This document shows positions 17,393-27,102 of a stretch of DNA of 64,000 nucleotides, piece after piece (position 1 is the stretch's first letter; each line of letters starts with the position of its first letter). The notes below the pieces were generated by a model, which was given only the letters and a program-made list of their open reading frames with translations, did no database searches and was not told where the DNA came from. The stretch is from the NCBI GenBank assembly GCA_000403215.2, contig KE159527.1, positions 382,114 to 446,113 on the forward strand, given 5' to 3'. Made by a program: the position numbers and the translations under genes. The stretch is from Lachnospiraceae bacterium A4. GTDB taxonomy: Bacteria; Bacillota; Clostridia; Lachnospirales; Lachnospiraceae.

Positions 17393-18790
17393 TTATTGTT
17401 CTGTTTCTTTTAATATTCTTACTTTAAAATTATCACTTTTCAGTACAACCTCGGAAATATATATGGCAAATCCAAAATCGTTCCTCCCCTCTTTTTCATT
17501 TATTTCTATGCAAAATGTCTCATAAACACTGTTATGTTCCCGCTCCTCAATTTCTACAAAAATACGGCTGTCTACAGACATACCTTCACTGTCCACAGTT
17601 CCTGTAATCTTCCAGTAGCTCCCTTCCTTTACTATGCTATAGTTTGCATTATTATCCACAATAACGGAATCTTCATCCAGCCGTACTTCTGGCGCACTCA
17701 TCACGGGTGGAATTTTACCCAGTGTGTGTAAATGACGTTCCACTTTTTCCAATATAACAATATCTGGTTCATACGTCACCAAATCTGTCATTGTATACGG
17801 AACATACTTCGAAAATACTGACTTCGAAAATTCACCTGCTATCAAAGGAATCAGTGAATTGCCAAAAGAATCCCGATACATGAGTAAATTCTGACTGCCT
17901 TCTTTGTATTCCGTTATTATAATTGTATCTTCTACAGTCTCTCCCTGACGATACTCCCATGTGTTTCCACCTTTATAATTCAGATATTGCTCGGGCTTTG
18001 CCCCTGTCGGAAACAACATCATGTTCAAATCACCATAGTAATCATTTGTTATCAGGATATCGTCATCATCATAAATCTTATGCCTCTTATTACAGGCATC
18101 GAGAAGTAAATCATATACCAGAACTGCTCCTTTTTGATTCCAGTGAGAATCCCTTTTATAATACAGGATCTCATTCTGCGAAGAAAACAACTGAAAAAGA
18201 TCCACATAATTTATTCCTGTTTGTTCAAGCCAAGGTCTGAGGCGTTCTATATCACTTTTTTCTGCTACTTGGCAGGATAGTCTCGCCGGCATATTTTCTC
18301 CGTAGAGAGAATTTTTGTTTGGCGCAACTATAAACAAAAACTGCTTGCCCATTGATTCTGTATACTGCTGCATTAATAGCAAATTATGTGCTATATTGAA
18401 CAGCATTCTATCCGAAACGAGGTTTCTATGCTGAAAATCATCTAAAGTAGCAGTATAATACAACCAGCCATTTTTCCCAACAATCACATCGCTGACAGAA
18501 GAAACCTCAAAAAGCTCTGCCTTAATCATTGCATCCATTGATACCAGTTCCTGACGAAATGCAAAATGATCTTCAAAGTATTTGCCCAGCTCCTGAATAT
18601 AATTCCAGTTTATCCCCTCCTGACCATATCGTTGTGGTATTGCCGCCAGCGTCCGATTTTCTTTTTCGTTGTCAGACGCTTTCACACTCATTGCCAACAG
18701 CGGTATCAGACATATTCCAAATATTATCATTAAATATAAACATTCTAAACATCCTTTTATTTGTTTTTGCATGATCAACCTCTGATTCAT
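17393..18790 (-). CDS. AlgJ/AlgX-like SGNH-fold O-acyltransferase partner
   Basis: The 465-residue protein has an N-terminal membrane anchor (about 15-35) and an extracellular SGNH-like domain of the AlgX/AlgJ family. Visible marks are GKNGWLYY near 106-113, APNKNSLY near 158-165, and the motif YYKRDSHWNQKGA near 212-224, which holds the Asp and His of the catalytic site. Such proteins work with an AlgI-type MBOAT in O-acylation of exopolysaccharides, and the MBOAT gene lies 7 bp upstream. An alternative start at 18772 has the better site (AGAGG, 6 bp spacing). Confidence 0.82.
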   Translation of the reverse strand: MNQRLIMQKQIKGCLECLYLMIIFGICLIPLLAMSVKASDNEKENRTLAAIPQRYGQEGINWNYIQELGKYFEDHFAFRQELVSMDAMIKAELFEVSSVSDVIVGKNGWLYYTATLDDFQHRNLVSDRMLFNIAHNLLLMQQYTESMGKQFLFIVAPNKNSLYGENMPARLSCQVAEKSDIERLRPWLEQTGINYVDLFQLFSSQNEILYYKRDSHWNQKGAVLVYDLLLDACNKRHKIYDDDDILITNDYYGDLNMMLFPTGAKPEQYLNYKGGNTWEYRQGETVEDTIIITEYKEGSQNLLMYRDSFGNSLIPLIAGEFSKSVFSKYVPYTMTDLVTYEPDIVILEKVERHLHTLGKIPPVMSAPEVRLDEDSVIVDNNANYSIVKEGSYWKITGTVDSEGMSVDSRIFVEIEEREHNSVYETFCIEINEKEGRNDFGFAIYISEVVLKSDNFKVRILKETEQ

Positions 18791-18797
18791 TTATTCT

Positions 18798-20213
18798 CTA
18801 AAATCTAAAATAAATAAACGGATGATATGTTCCACCAGCCAAACTCATCATACATAATAACAGCAATGCCGCAGAACATACATAACTCATCCCATTTAAG
18901 ATATATAGACTTCCTGTTGCCTTAATCCAATGTTTTTCTGCCTGCTTTATCCATTGAAATACTGGCATGGCGCAAATCATCGATACTACCAATACGAACA
19001 GAAACAAATTATCACATATTCTCATCATGGCAGCTTCTATTTGCAAATTCCATTCAAAGTTCGTGAACATAGCTGAGAGGATCATCACAGCCTGTTCCAT
19101 CGTATCAGAGCGAAAGATCACAAAACCAACGCATACTACCAATAATACATAAATATGTCTCAACACTTTAAATCTCTTTGTAAAATAAGGGAATACTGTT
19201 TCCAATGATATAAAGACTCCATGAAACAACCCCCATAAAACATATGTCCAATCTGCACCATGCCATAATCCAGTACAGAAAAACACAATCATTCTGTTCA
19301 TCCATGTTCTAACTTTTCCTTTACGATTTCCACCAAGAGGAATATAAAGGTATTCCCTGAACCAGTCTGTCAGTGATATATGCCATCTTCTCCAAAACAT
19401 CTGAATACTGGATGATGCATATGGCAATTGGAAATTCTCGGCAAAATCAAATCCGAATATTTTGCCCATTCCAATCGCCATATCACTGTAACCACTAAAA
19501 TCATAATAAATCTGGAACATATATGCGACTGCACCAATCCATGCTGTTGCCATTCCCAATTCACTAGAATCTAAAGAGAACACAGAATCCACTGCCACTG
19601 CCAGTGTATCAGCCAATAATACTTTTTTAGACAATCCCATAATAAAACGTCTCATTCCCTGACACACCTTGCTCAAATCTGCCCCACGCTTTTCAATCTG
19701 CGCCGAGACGCTATGGTATTTGATAATTGGTCCTGCAATCAGCTGCGGGAAAAGAGATATATATAACAGAATTTTAGAAAACTTTTTACTGGCTTCCACT
19801 TTGCCTCTGTATACATCTGTCACATAAGATAATGCCTGAAATATGAAAAATGAAATTCCAGCTGGAAGGCGGATCTGTGGTACTGTCAATTCCAAATTTG
19901 TTACATTATTTACTGTCAGAATGACCATTTCTGTATACTTAAATATACCAAGAGTCCCCAGATTAATTACTACAGCAATAAAAAGTAATCCTTTCTTTGC
20001 TTTATGAAAGTATTCCATCAGTCCTGCAAGTACATAATTGATAAATGCACAGGCAATCATCAAAAATATAAAATATCCCTCCCCATATGCATAAAACAGC
20101 ATACTCGCTGAAAGCAAAAAATAATTTTTAATTTTTCCTGAAGGCAGCAAATAATAAAATATAACAGTCAAGGGAAAGAAAAAACACAAAAAAGGAATTG
20201 AACTAAATGCCAT
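18798..20213 (-). CDS. MBOAT family O-acyltransferase (AlgI-like)
   Basis: This is a polytopic membrane O-acyltransferase of 471 residues. The family-defining segments are present: FQALSYVTDVYRG near 125-137, RRWHISLTDWFREYLYIPLG, and CTGLWHGADWTYVLWG with the catalytic His. ATG 20213 is chosen over an in-frame GTG at 20237 because AAGGGAG lies 7-8 bp upstream of it. The gene is paired with the AlgJ/AlgX-like gene, the usual arrangement for acetylation of surface polysaccharide. It is the second MBOAT of the same operon (the other is at 31216-32784). Confidence 0.93.
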   Translation of the reverse strand: MAFSSIPFLCFFFPLTVIFYYLLPSGKIKNYFLLSASMLFYAYGEGYFIFLMIACAFINYVLAGLMEYFHKAKKGLLFIAVVINLGTLGIFKYTEMVILTVNNVTNLELTVPQIRLPAGISFFIFQALSYVTDVYRGKVEASKKFSKILLYISLFPQLIAGPIIKYHSVSAQIEKRGADLSKVCQGMRRFIMGLSKKVLLADTLAVAVDSVFSLDSSELGMATAWIGAVAYMFQIYYDFSGYSDMAIGMGKIFGFDFAENFQLPYASSSIQMFWRRWHISLTDWFREYLYIPLGGNRKGKVRTWMNRMIVFFCTGLWHGADWTYVLWGLFHGVFISLETVFPYFTKRFKVLRHIYVLLVVCVGFVIFRSDTMEQAVMILSAMFTNFEWNLQIEAAMMRICDNLFLFVLVVSMICAMPVFQWIKQAEKHWIKATGSLYILNGMSYVCSAALLLLCMMSLAGGTYHPFIYFRF

Positions 20214-20249
20214 CTCGATGCTCCCTTCAATTTTCACCTCGATACAATT

Positions 20250-22298
20250 TTACTCAAAGATATAAAAACTCACTTCTGGTTTTTCTGCGCTGATATGTTC
20301 AGCCTGTTTCATGATCTCTTCATTCTCCATGCTTTCCTGACTGCTAAATGAAACACTGTATAAATTATCCAGTTCCAAGAGTGGTGACAAATCTTCAATT
20401 TCAGCTCTTTCCATATACAGACTCACATTTCTTAGGTTTTCCATACCGCTAAGCCATGAGATATCAGACAAAGTACCTATTCCCCATATATCTAACCGCT
20501 CAACATTTTTGAGTTCTTTCAGTACATTAAAATCAATACTTTCATCCAGATGTTCCTGTGCATTAAAATATACACTTTTCAAATATTCCAAATCACTTAG
20601 CCATGAAATGTCCTTTACATGGTCCATTCCTATAATTTGTAAATCTGTCAGATTTTTAAGTGTTCCCAATACTTTCAAGTCTAACACGCGCTCATTCGCA
20701 TTCATTGACAGCCTTTTAAGTCCTTGCAGGTGTGCAAAATCCTTTATATCCTGTGTTTCACAAAGAGAGATTGTTAAATCTTCCAAATTCTGCATTGCCT
20801 CAAAACCCGCAAGTTCTATGTTATGAATATCCTCATATATAGGTATATCAATCGATCGGGTTCCCTGTCCGCATTCAATCCTTTTTAGTTTTTCACATCC
20901 CAAAAACTGACTGAAATATACATATTCAACTGATCTGCATACAATATCTTCCAAACAGCTGCCATAAAAAATGCCTTCCGCTACTGTCGTGACATTTTCA
21001 GGCACTGTATAACGGATATTTTTGTTCCCGGCAGGGTATGCAATCAATTCTCCTGCTCTTTTATCTACAAGCGCACCCTCAACGGATTCATAAAACGGGT
21101 TCCCTTCCTCGACCAATATTGTCTCTAAATTCTTACATCCAGTAAATGCATTGGGGAAAATCATTTCCACTTCCTGTGGTACTGTGTAACTTTGACCAGC
21201 TTTGGCAGCAGGATAAGCAATTAATTTCTTTCCATCCTTAGAATAAAGCACCCCATCTGTCACCTGAAAACTTGTATTCTCTTCATCGACTCTAATTTCT
21301 TCTAAATTCAGACAATATCCAAAAGGATTGGGAGAATAGTATTCACTTTCTCCTATACTCTCTACAAAAGCCGGTATAAATACACTTTTCATTTCATAAG
21401 ACCAGCTAAATGCATCATATGAAATATTCGTAATTGGTATCGTCTCATCATGATATGTAAGCTGCTCAGGAATCAATATATCTCCCGAATAGTATACATC
21501 ATGTATTATCTCTGCCATCTGTCCATCTTCTGTTTCTGATAATTTTACAACCAGATACTGTTTCTGATTATCATTCCCATCATCGATAGCGACCCTGACA
21601 CTCTCAGACTGTTCATCAGTTGTTATATAGATCTCACAGTAATCATAATACCCCTCACCCTTATCTTTTCCTTCCTCCGTAGTAACTGAAATATAAGAAT
21701 ATCCAGCTACCGGCTGACATGTGACAAGTCCTGTATCAGATACTGTAGCACATTCGGGATCGCTGCTTTCCCATATGTATTTTTCATCATGATCTCCCAA
21801 TACTTCTAATTGGATTTCAGGATCTTCTGTATCAATTCTGCGCGTAATCTGTTTATAGTTTAGCTTAATTGGCGTATGTACTTCCTCAGCAATGACCTCT
21901 GACTCCCGGATCTCCTCCTCCGGCTCTGGCTCGCCTTCATTTTTCGCAGAGAGCTCGTCCAGAATCTGTTGCAGAAAAGCCTCTAATTCTGTAGGGTCCT
22001 CTACTTGCCCAATACCTGTCCTCAAGGTCTCAATCGCGTCCTGATATAACTCCAAAGCATATTGTGCTTTGGCTTTACCCAAATATGCCTCAGCACATTT
22101 AGGCTCAATTGCGATCGCTTCATCAAATACCGCTATTGCAGACTCATATTGCATATCTTCTAAATATTTTTCTCCAAGCTTTAAAAGATCATCTAATTTT
22201 TTACCTCCTGACTGCATTCTGATTAGCGGAATTGTCACTAACACAATCAAAACGACAATGATTGCCGCCATTACGCTTCTCTTTTTTCGTTTGTCCAC
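20250..22298 (-). CDS. Membrane-anchored TPR/Ig-like/leucine-rich repeat surface protein
   Basis: A GTG start at 22298 is preferred because AGGAGG precedes it by 8 bp. The frame also opens at ATG 22337 inside the upstream gene. The 682-residue product has an N-terminal membrane anchor (about 10-28) and two to three TPR units (about 35-130). A Glu/Pro linker and a Big-type Ig-like domain (about 150-230) follow. Next come BspA-type leucine-rich repeats with pairs of the type YPAxxxxxxYTVPxxV, and then SDS22/internalin-like repeats to the end. It probably faces outward and binds protein. Its domain plan resembles the gene at 36942-38414 in the same operon. Confidence 0.85.
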   Translation of the reverse strand: MDKRKKRSVMAAIIVVLIVLVTIPLIRMQSGGKKLDDLLKLGEKYLEDMQYESAIAVFDEAIAIEPKCAEAYLGKAKAQYALELYQDAIETLRTGIGQVEDPTELEAFLQQILDELSAKNEGEPEPEEEIRESEVIAEEVHTPIKLNYKQITRRIDTEDPEIQLEVLGDHDEKYIWESSDPECATVSDTGLVTCQPVAGYSYISVTTEEGKDKGEGYYDYCEIYITTDEQSESVRVAIDDGNDNQKQYLVVKLSETEDGQMAEIIHDVYYSGDILIPEQLTYHDETIPITNISYDAFSWSYEMKSVFIPAFVESIGESEYYSPNPFGYCLNLEEIRVDEENTSFQVTDGVLYSKDGKKLIAYPAAKAGQSYTVPQEVEMIFPNAFTGCKNLETILVEEGNPFYESVEGALVDKRAGELIAYPAGNKNIRYTVPENVTTVAEGIFYGSCLEDIVCRSVEYVYFSQFLGCEKLKRIECGQGTRSIDIPIYEDIHNIELAGFEAMQNLEDLTISLCETQDIKDFAHLQGLKRLSMNANERVLDLKVLGTLKNLTDLQIIGMDHVKDISWLSDLEYLKSVYFNAQEHLDESIDFNVLKELKNVERLDIWGIGTLSDISWLSGMENLRNVSLYMERAEIEDLSPLLELDNLYSVSFSSQESMENEEIMKQAEHISAEKPEVSFYIFE

Positions 22299-22311
22299 CA
22301 ATATCTCCTCC

Positions 22312-23889
22312 TCATAAATTAACGATGATTTTCTCATACTCTTTATTAAAATTTAAATCTGGCTTTTGTTGTATACGATAGGCTCTGACACTTGTCTGTT
22401 TTTTCACGGTCATAATCATTTTTGGAATTTCTTTCATTGCTCTTTTACATTGAATCATCACCTCATCATTCTTCTCAGCATACGCTCTTATATACCATGA
22501 TAATAAAATCTGAAAATAATCTTCATATTCCTTTACTTTATATTTTCTAAGTTTCAAAACCTGTTTCCGATTTTCTATAAAAAGATCTACATTTCCTTCC
22601 TGTGCTGCTGCATTCGACTTGATTAAATACGCTGTATAAAGATATTGGTTATCCCTGAGCAATTTATCTGCATATTCTGCCGCACTCCTCAAATCTTCTG
22701 ACTGTAATAAATACTCCTGTTTATATTGTGCTGACAGTGGATTACACTTTATTGCATATTGATAATTACCCTGAGCTGCAAAGTACTGCGCCATTGTATC
22801 TGCAACAAACAATCCTGTGGCAGCAACTGTTCCAAAAACAATGATCCATCTCCATTTTAATAATTGTCTGCCAGTACAGACAACAGTTCCTTGGGGAAGC
22901 AGTAATAACACAATACATACAATACTTGTAAACTGTAAATGAAAATCAAAAAAACTACACACTGCAATTATGCTTAATAGCTCCTTTTGCATAGCTCCCA
23001 TTTTCTTCAACTTAAACTGCCTGATAAAATATACTACCAGTCCAATTCCTGCCAGCATTCCATAATCCAATAACCATTGCAGCCACTCATTATGCACAAA
23101 ACGAACGCTATATACCCCTGCCTGTACTGTCTGCTGCAAGTAAAAATATCCCATATAACCTAAACCCAATGGATGTTTTATCAACATCCTCAGCGCATCT
23201 TCCCAGTAAAGCAATCTTCCCTGCAATGTACTTGAATGGATATTTATTTTCATAAATCTGCCAAAACCGTATAAATTCTGTCCGCAGGTAACAGTAATAT
23301 AGATAATCAAACCAATTAGAGCTATCAATATCATAAAGGTTTTATTTTTCCCGTGACTTCTCAGAAAACAATAAAGCAAATAGAAGCAAAGTACTACAAA
23401 TACAGTTCTGCTGCCTGTCGCAATCACACCGGTTATCAACAAGAATTGAATAATACGTTTGCCCTGTTTCCATAACCTTTCTGCAACAATCACACCCAGC
23501 AGGAGAAATAGCGCCATTGTATTTGGATATTCAAATGGACCCGCAAGCCTCCCTGACGGCAGTGCAATCCAGTATCGAAACAATATACAGTCATGAAAGA
23601 GACTGCACACAGATAAAATGACTCCCAGCACAGGTATAGATGACAAGATGCGCTGCCTGTCTTTGTCCCTGATTTGTTGAAATGCCACCCCTGCAATCAG
23701 ATAAACACCTAATCTCAGAAGACCATATATACTTTCTCCCTTATCTATCCCTGTATAAACAGAAAGCAGACCGCCAGAAAAAATAACCACTTTCCAGACT
23801 CTCTCCTGCATAGTTTCTATGAGCAGTGATTTTCTCCTGATTATAATAAAACAGATATAGATCTGTGACAAAAACAATAAAACACTCAT
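22312..23889 (-). CDS. O-antigen ligase/polymerase-like membrane protein
   Basis: The 525-residue protein has about 10-12 membrane helices and the Wzy/WaaL-type motif. A segment reading GRLLYWEDAL is followed by HPLGLGYMGY and, after a short loop, VRFVHNEWLQWLLDYG (near 222-275). In this family the loop holds the residues that transfer or polymerise glycan. The C-terminal 130 residues are soluble and helical (TPR-like), an extension found in Firmicutes members. It probably handles a lipid-linked glycan in this operon. The start overlaps the preceding stop by 4 bp. Whether it acts as ligase or polymerase cannot be told. Confidence 0.83.
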   Translation of the reverse strand: MSVLLFLSQIYICFIIIRRKSLLIETMQERVWKVVIFSGGLLSVYTGIDKGESIYGLLRLGVYLIAGVAFQQIRDKDRQRILSSIPVLGVILSVCSLFHDCILFRYWIALPSGRLAGPFEYPNTMALFLLLGVIVAERLWKQGKRIIQFLLITGVIATGSRTVFVVLCFYLLYCFLRSHGKNKTFMILIALIGLIIYITVTCGQNLYGFGRFMKINIHSSTLQGRLLYWEDALRMLIKHPLGLGYMGYFYLQQTVQAGVYSVRFVHNEWLQWLLDYGMLAGIGLVVYFIRQFKLKKMGAMQKELLSIIAVCSFFDFHLQFTSIVCIVLLLLPQGTVVCTGRQLLKWRWIIVFGTVAATGLFVADTMAQYFAAQGNYQYAIKCNPLSAQYKQEYLLQSEDLRSAAEYADKLLRDNQYLYTAYLIKSNAAAQEGNVDLFIENRKQVLKLRKYKVKEYEDYFQILLSWYIRAYAEKNDEVMIQCKRAMKEIPKMIMTVKKQTSVRAYRIQQKPDLNFNKEYEKIIVNL

Positions 23890-25859
23890 AAATCCTCTAC
23901 ACAGTAGCCTTCCTCATCAAAGCTGTACTCTTTCCCATTTATTACTTCTATTGTGTCCTCATAAAAACTGCCATCCTTCAACTGGTATCTCCAGCCTGTG
24001 TCATCTTTTTTCCACCCTTCAACTGATACGCCCTCTCTCAAATATGATTTTAATCCAATTTTTTCTTTGGTCTCATCATCCTGAAAATGCCACCACTCTG
24101 AAAACAAATCATTGTACCCAGCTTCCTTCATATACTTTGCCAGCAAACGTGCATTATCATTGTTTTGTACAATTGCAGCATATGCACTCAAATCATGTAT
24201 GTAAGTCTGCATCTTGAGTTCTTCATTTGTATTCAGATCAACCAATGTGAGATCTAAAGCAATCCCCTTGTTATGTGCGGAAATTGATGCTGCTAAAAAA
24301 CTAGAAAGCCTGTATTTCCCATTATTTGTCATCATTTCACGCAGAGTAATTTCTGAATCCATCTGTTCACCTGCTATTGGCTGATCAATCACAGACTCCG
24401 TAATATCATAATAGTATCGCGTCGCCTCATTTGGACGAAAAGCGTCATAGATTCGAAAACGATAACCATCTTCAGCTGCATACTCTATTGCCCTGCACAA
24501 TTTTTCGGTACATGGATACAAATAAGGCACTAAATATTCACCATCACCGAGACATATGTTTTCATATCCTTTAATTACTTTTCCTGTAATACCCGGAATA
24601 TCATATCCATGTATCGAAGACATACTATGAACACTGCTGGTAATGTTATAATCACACAAATCACCTATATATTCGGGTAAATTAATCATGCAGTAAGATG
24701 AATCCACAAATCCAATACATTCCTTATAAAAAACCTTAAAATATCCATCTCTTTCCTCCAAAACGCATAGAGCTTCCCCCGCCGGAACTTCACCCAAACT
24801 TCTTTCTGAATCCGGGTTATCCAGAAGATGAAGCGGTATGATTGGCCATATCGTACAATACAATGGCGACATATCCGTATGAAATGTCACTTCTGAAGGT
24901 TCTGATTCAAACTCCTCCTGATCACGCTTATCAGGATCAATATAAGATATAACACGAAACCGAATCTGTCTGCTGGAAGGAAGATGTCCTGTCTGATAAC
25001 ACAGGTTTTCAGTCCGGTGAAAAATCTCTTTCGTTTGCCAGCGCTGCTCCTCTTGCAGCCATTGCTGGACTTCATACCACTCTCCCCGGCACACCTGCCA
25101 TGTTAATGCATACTGCCTTTCACTGGTCTGCTGCCATTCCAAAAACAGTTCTTTTTCCAGTAAATCTTCACGCTCAATCATAACGATATCAGACATTGGA
25201 CCATACAGTGTATAATCTTTCTCATGGCATACAGCACGCACAGCCACTTTAACTGGAGCATCATTTTCTGGCATTGGAATTTTATCATTAAAATCAAGCA
25301 TGATTTCATTGCCACTTATTTGTTCATATACCTGTCGTCTCCCATATTCATCAAACAGATATACTTCATAAGTATCTGCCATTTCAGCATTCCACGTAAT
25401 ATGTACTAACCTGCCTGCCGGGTCAGCTGACATATTCAGCTCAAGATCTCCAAAATCTACTGGCATGATCGTCAAGTCCCGCGAATAACCGGGAATTGCT
25501 ATCCCAAATCCAAATATTTTTATATAATTTACTGCCCTCAGACGTAGTTTCATATATTCTGTGATTGATTCGCCACTTAGAAGCATTGTCTGTCCCGTAT
25601 ATTCCCCACAAGGTAAATATTCTTTAGTCCATTCATCATATCTGTACAGACGGCATGCATCCAGTTTGAATGATGGTTTCCACGTAAGAGATATTGTATT
25701 ATTCTGAAAGAAGATATCTATATCATTCAACTCGTTTTTTAAATGGGTGTGCCATAAATAAAACATTATGCATACAACGATCCCTGCAATCACTGATCCC
25801 CATAAAATGGAATGTTCTTTTCTGTTTCCTCTACGCTTCCCACCTTTCCTTTTTTTCAA
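23886..25859 (-). CDS. VanX-like M15 peptidase with fibronectin-like, SH3-like and wall-binding parts
   Basis: The start is a TTG at 25859 with AAAGGAT upstream. The 657-residue product has an N-terminal anchor (about 15-35) and two to three fibronectin-III-like modules (about 45-340). An SH3-like stretch (about 355-400) leads to a peptidase M15 domain. The zinc and catalytic motifs are clear: SAHNKGIALDLTL near 525-537 and EWWHF near 590-594. They closely match the SxHxxGxAxDLTL and EWWHF of D-Ala-D-Ala dipeptidases (VanX). The C-terminus is an aromatic wall-binding-type repeat. It probably trims peptidoglycan stems or a D-amino-acid-containing surface polymer. The catalytic set looks intact. 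Confidence 0.85.
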   Translation of the reverse strand: MKKRKGGKRRGNRKEHSILWGSVIAGIVVCIMFYLWHTHLKNELNDIDIFFQNNTISLTWKPSFKLDACRLYRYDEWTKEYLPCGEYTGQTMLLSGESITEYMKLRLRAVNYIKIFGFGIAIPGYSRDLTIMPVDFGDLELNMSADPAGRLVHITWNAEMADTYEVYLFDEYGRRQVYEQISGNEIMLDFNDKIPMPENDAPVKVAVRAVCHEKDYTLYGPMSDIVMIEREDLLEKELFLEWQQTSERQYALTWQVCRGEWYEVQQWLQEEQRWQTKEIFHRTENLCYQTGHLPSSRQIRFRVISYIDPDKRDQEEFESEPSEVTFHTDMSPLYCTIWPIIPLHLLDNPDSERSLGEVPAGEALCVLEERDGYFKVFYKECIGFVDSSYCMINLPEYIGDLCDYNITSSVHSMSSIHGYDIPGITGKVIKGYENICLGDGEYLVPYLYPCTEKLCRAIEYAAEDGYRFRIYDAFRPNEATRYYYDITESVIDQPIAGEQMDSEITLREMMTNNGKYRLSSFLAASISAHNKGIALDLTLVDLNTNEELKMQTYIHDLSAYAAIVQNNDNARLLAKYMKEAGYNDLFSEWWHFQDDETKEKIGLKSYLREGVSVEGWKKDDTGWRYQLKDGSFYEDTIEVINGKEYSFDEEGYCVEDL

Positions 25860-25893
25860 AATATCATCCTTTCAACTTCACCTTTCATCACAT

Positions 25894-27102
25894 TTATTGT
25901 ATGTTTGGATACAGCTCCCTGTCATAATTATGTGTGCCATTATGTGTCTTGGAGTACTTCATCAGTTCCTCATCTGTCAAATAAAAAAATGTAGCGCCGT
26001 CTGCCCGTCTGGTGGAATCAAAATGATGCCATCCTTCCCCAAGCTCGATGAGATTCCAGTAATGCATAGAATTATTTTTCCGTATTTTCTCAATATCCAT
26101 ATTTTTTATCCCTGCCCTTGTCAACAGGCACTTTGCAGTCATGGCATATGTATAACAATCTCCCTTTTGTTCCAGTATTCCCTGATATGCCCCTTCCACC
26201 CAATTCTCTTTAGACGCTCCATTAGAATATGCTATATGGTCATGACACCACCAGTATATTGTCTCTGCCTTTTCATATGGAGTCATAGCTTCATTTAAAA
26301 TCTCCGACAATAATCTGTCTGCCTCTGCATTAATAATCTCTTCTGTCACGGTCTCGGCTGTAATGGGCTTTACATGCAAAATGGTAGAAACAACGGTATT
26401 ATTTCCGGCTGAATCAGTTGCTGAATACGTCACACTATAATCTCCCGCTTTACTCGTATTAACATCTTTTGTATCTATTACAAGTTTTACATTTTTGTCA
26501 CAATTATCTGTGACTGTGACGCCTTTCTTATATTGAACACGCTCATTCGCGGTGATGGTGATTTCCTCTACGCCATTGATCTGAGGCGGTTCGTTATCAT
26601 GAATAACTTCCAGTTCAGCTTTCACTTCTGTTATATTTTTTCCCTCATCTTCAACCTCTATAATCACTGTATGAATACCTGTTGTCTCACAATCTGGCTG
26701 CGTTTGAAAGCGTACTGACGTTTTTGTCCTATCCATTATGGATTCTATAAAATCATCTGGCTGAATTTCAGTTCCTGAATAAATACAGACATTCTTTGTT
26801 GTAACCGTTGGCGCAATTGTATCTCTTACATGAATTACAGAAGCACTCTTTCTTCCATAAGCATAAATAACTACTCCATAATCTCCTATATTGTTCAATA
26901 CCGTTTTCTCATTTATGTCAGCAACAAAACAGGCATCTGAGTTCTCCCAATTCAGAAACTCTGTTATTTCAGGGCAGGGATCTCCTACTTCAGCCGTCAC
27001 TTCATACTTGATACAGTACACAGGCAGCAGCAGATATATGAACCAAAGCATCATAGAAAAAACAGCAGCTATCATACTGAAAAAACATATTTTAAGAATC
27101 AC
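25894..27102 (-). CDS. Transglutaminase-like protein with Ig-like (DUF5011-type) domains
   Basis: The start is a GTG overlapping the adenylating-enzyme stop by 4 bp. The 402-residue protein has one N-terminal membrane helix (5-30) and three Ig-like modules of the DUF5011 type (about 35-245). These carry repeated signatures such as RDTIAPTV, NEPPQI and YSATDSAGN. The transglutaminase-like domain follows (about 255-385). Cys lies in QKGDCYTYA, His in SMHYWNL and Asp in WHHFDST, so the active site appears complete. It should be anchored in the membrane and face outward. It is the second protein of this fold in the operon. Confidence 0.85.
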   Translation of the reverse strand: MILKICFFSMIAAVFSMMLWFIYLLLPVYCIKYEVTAEVGDPCPEITEFLNWENSDACFVADINEKTVLNNIGDYGVVIYAYGRKSASVIHVRDTIAPTVTTKNVCIYSGTEIQPDDFIESIMDRTKTSVRFQTQPDCETTGIHTVIIEVEDEGKNITEVKAELEVIHDNEPPQINGVEEITITANERVQYKKGVTVTDNCDKNVKLVIDTKDVNTSKAGDYSVTYSATDSAGNNTVVSTILHVKPITAETVTEEIINAEADRLLSEILNEAMTPYEKAETIYWWCHDHIAYSNGASKENWVEGAYQGILEQKGDCYTYAMTAKCLLTRAGIKNMDIEKIRKNNSMHYWNLIELGEGWHHFDSTRRADGATFFYLTDEELMKYSKTHNGTHNYDRELYPNIQ

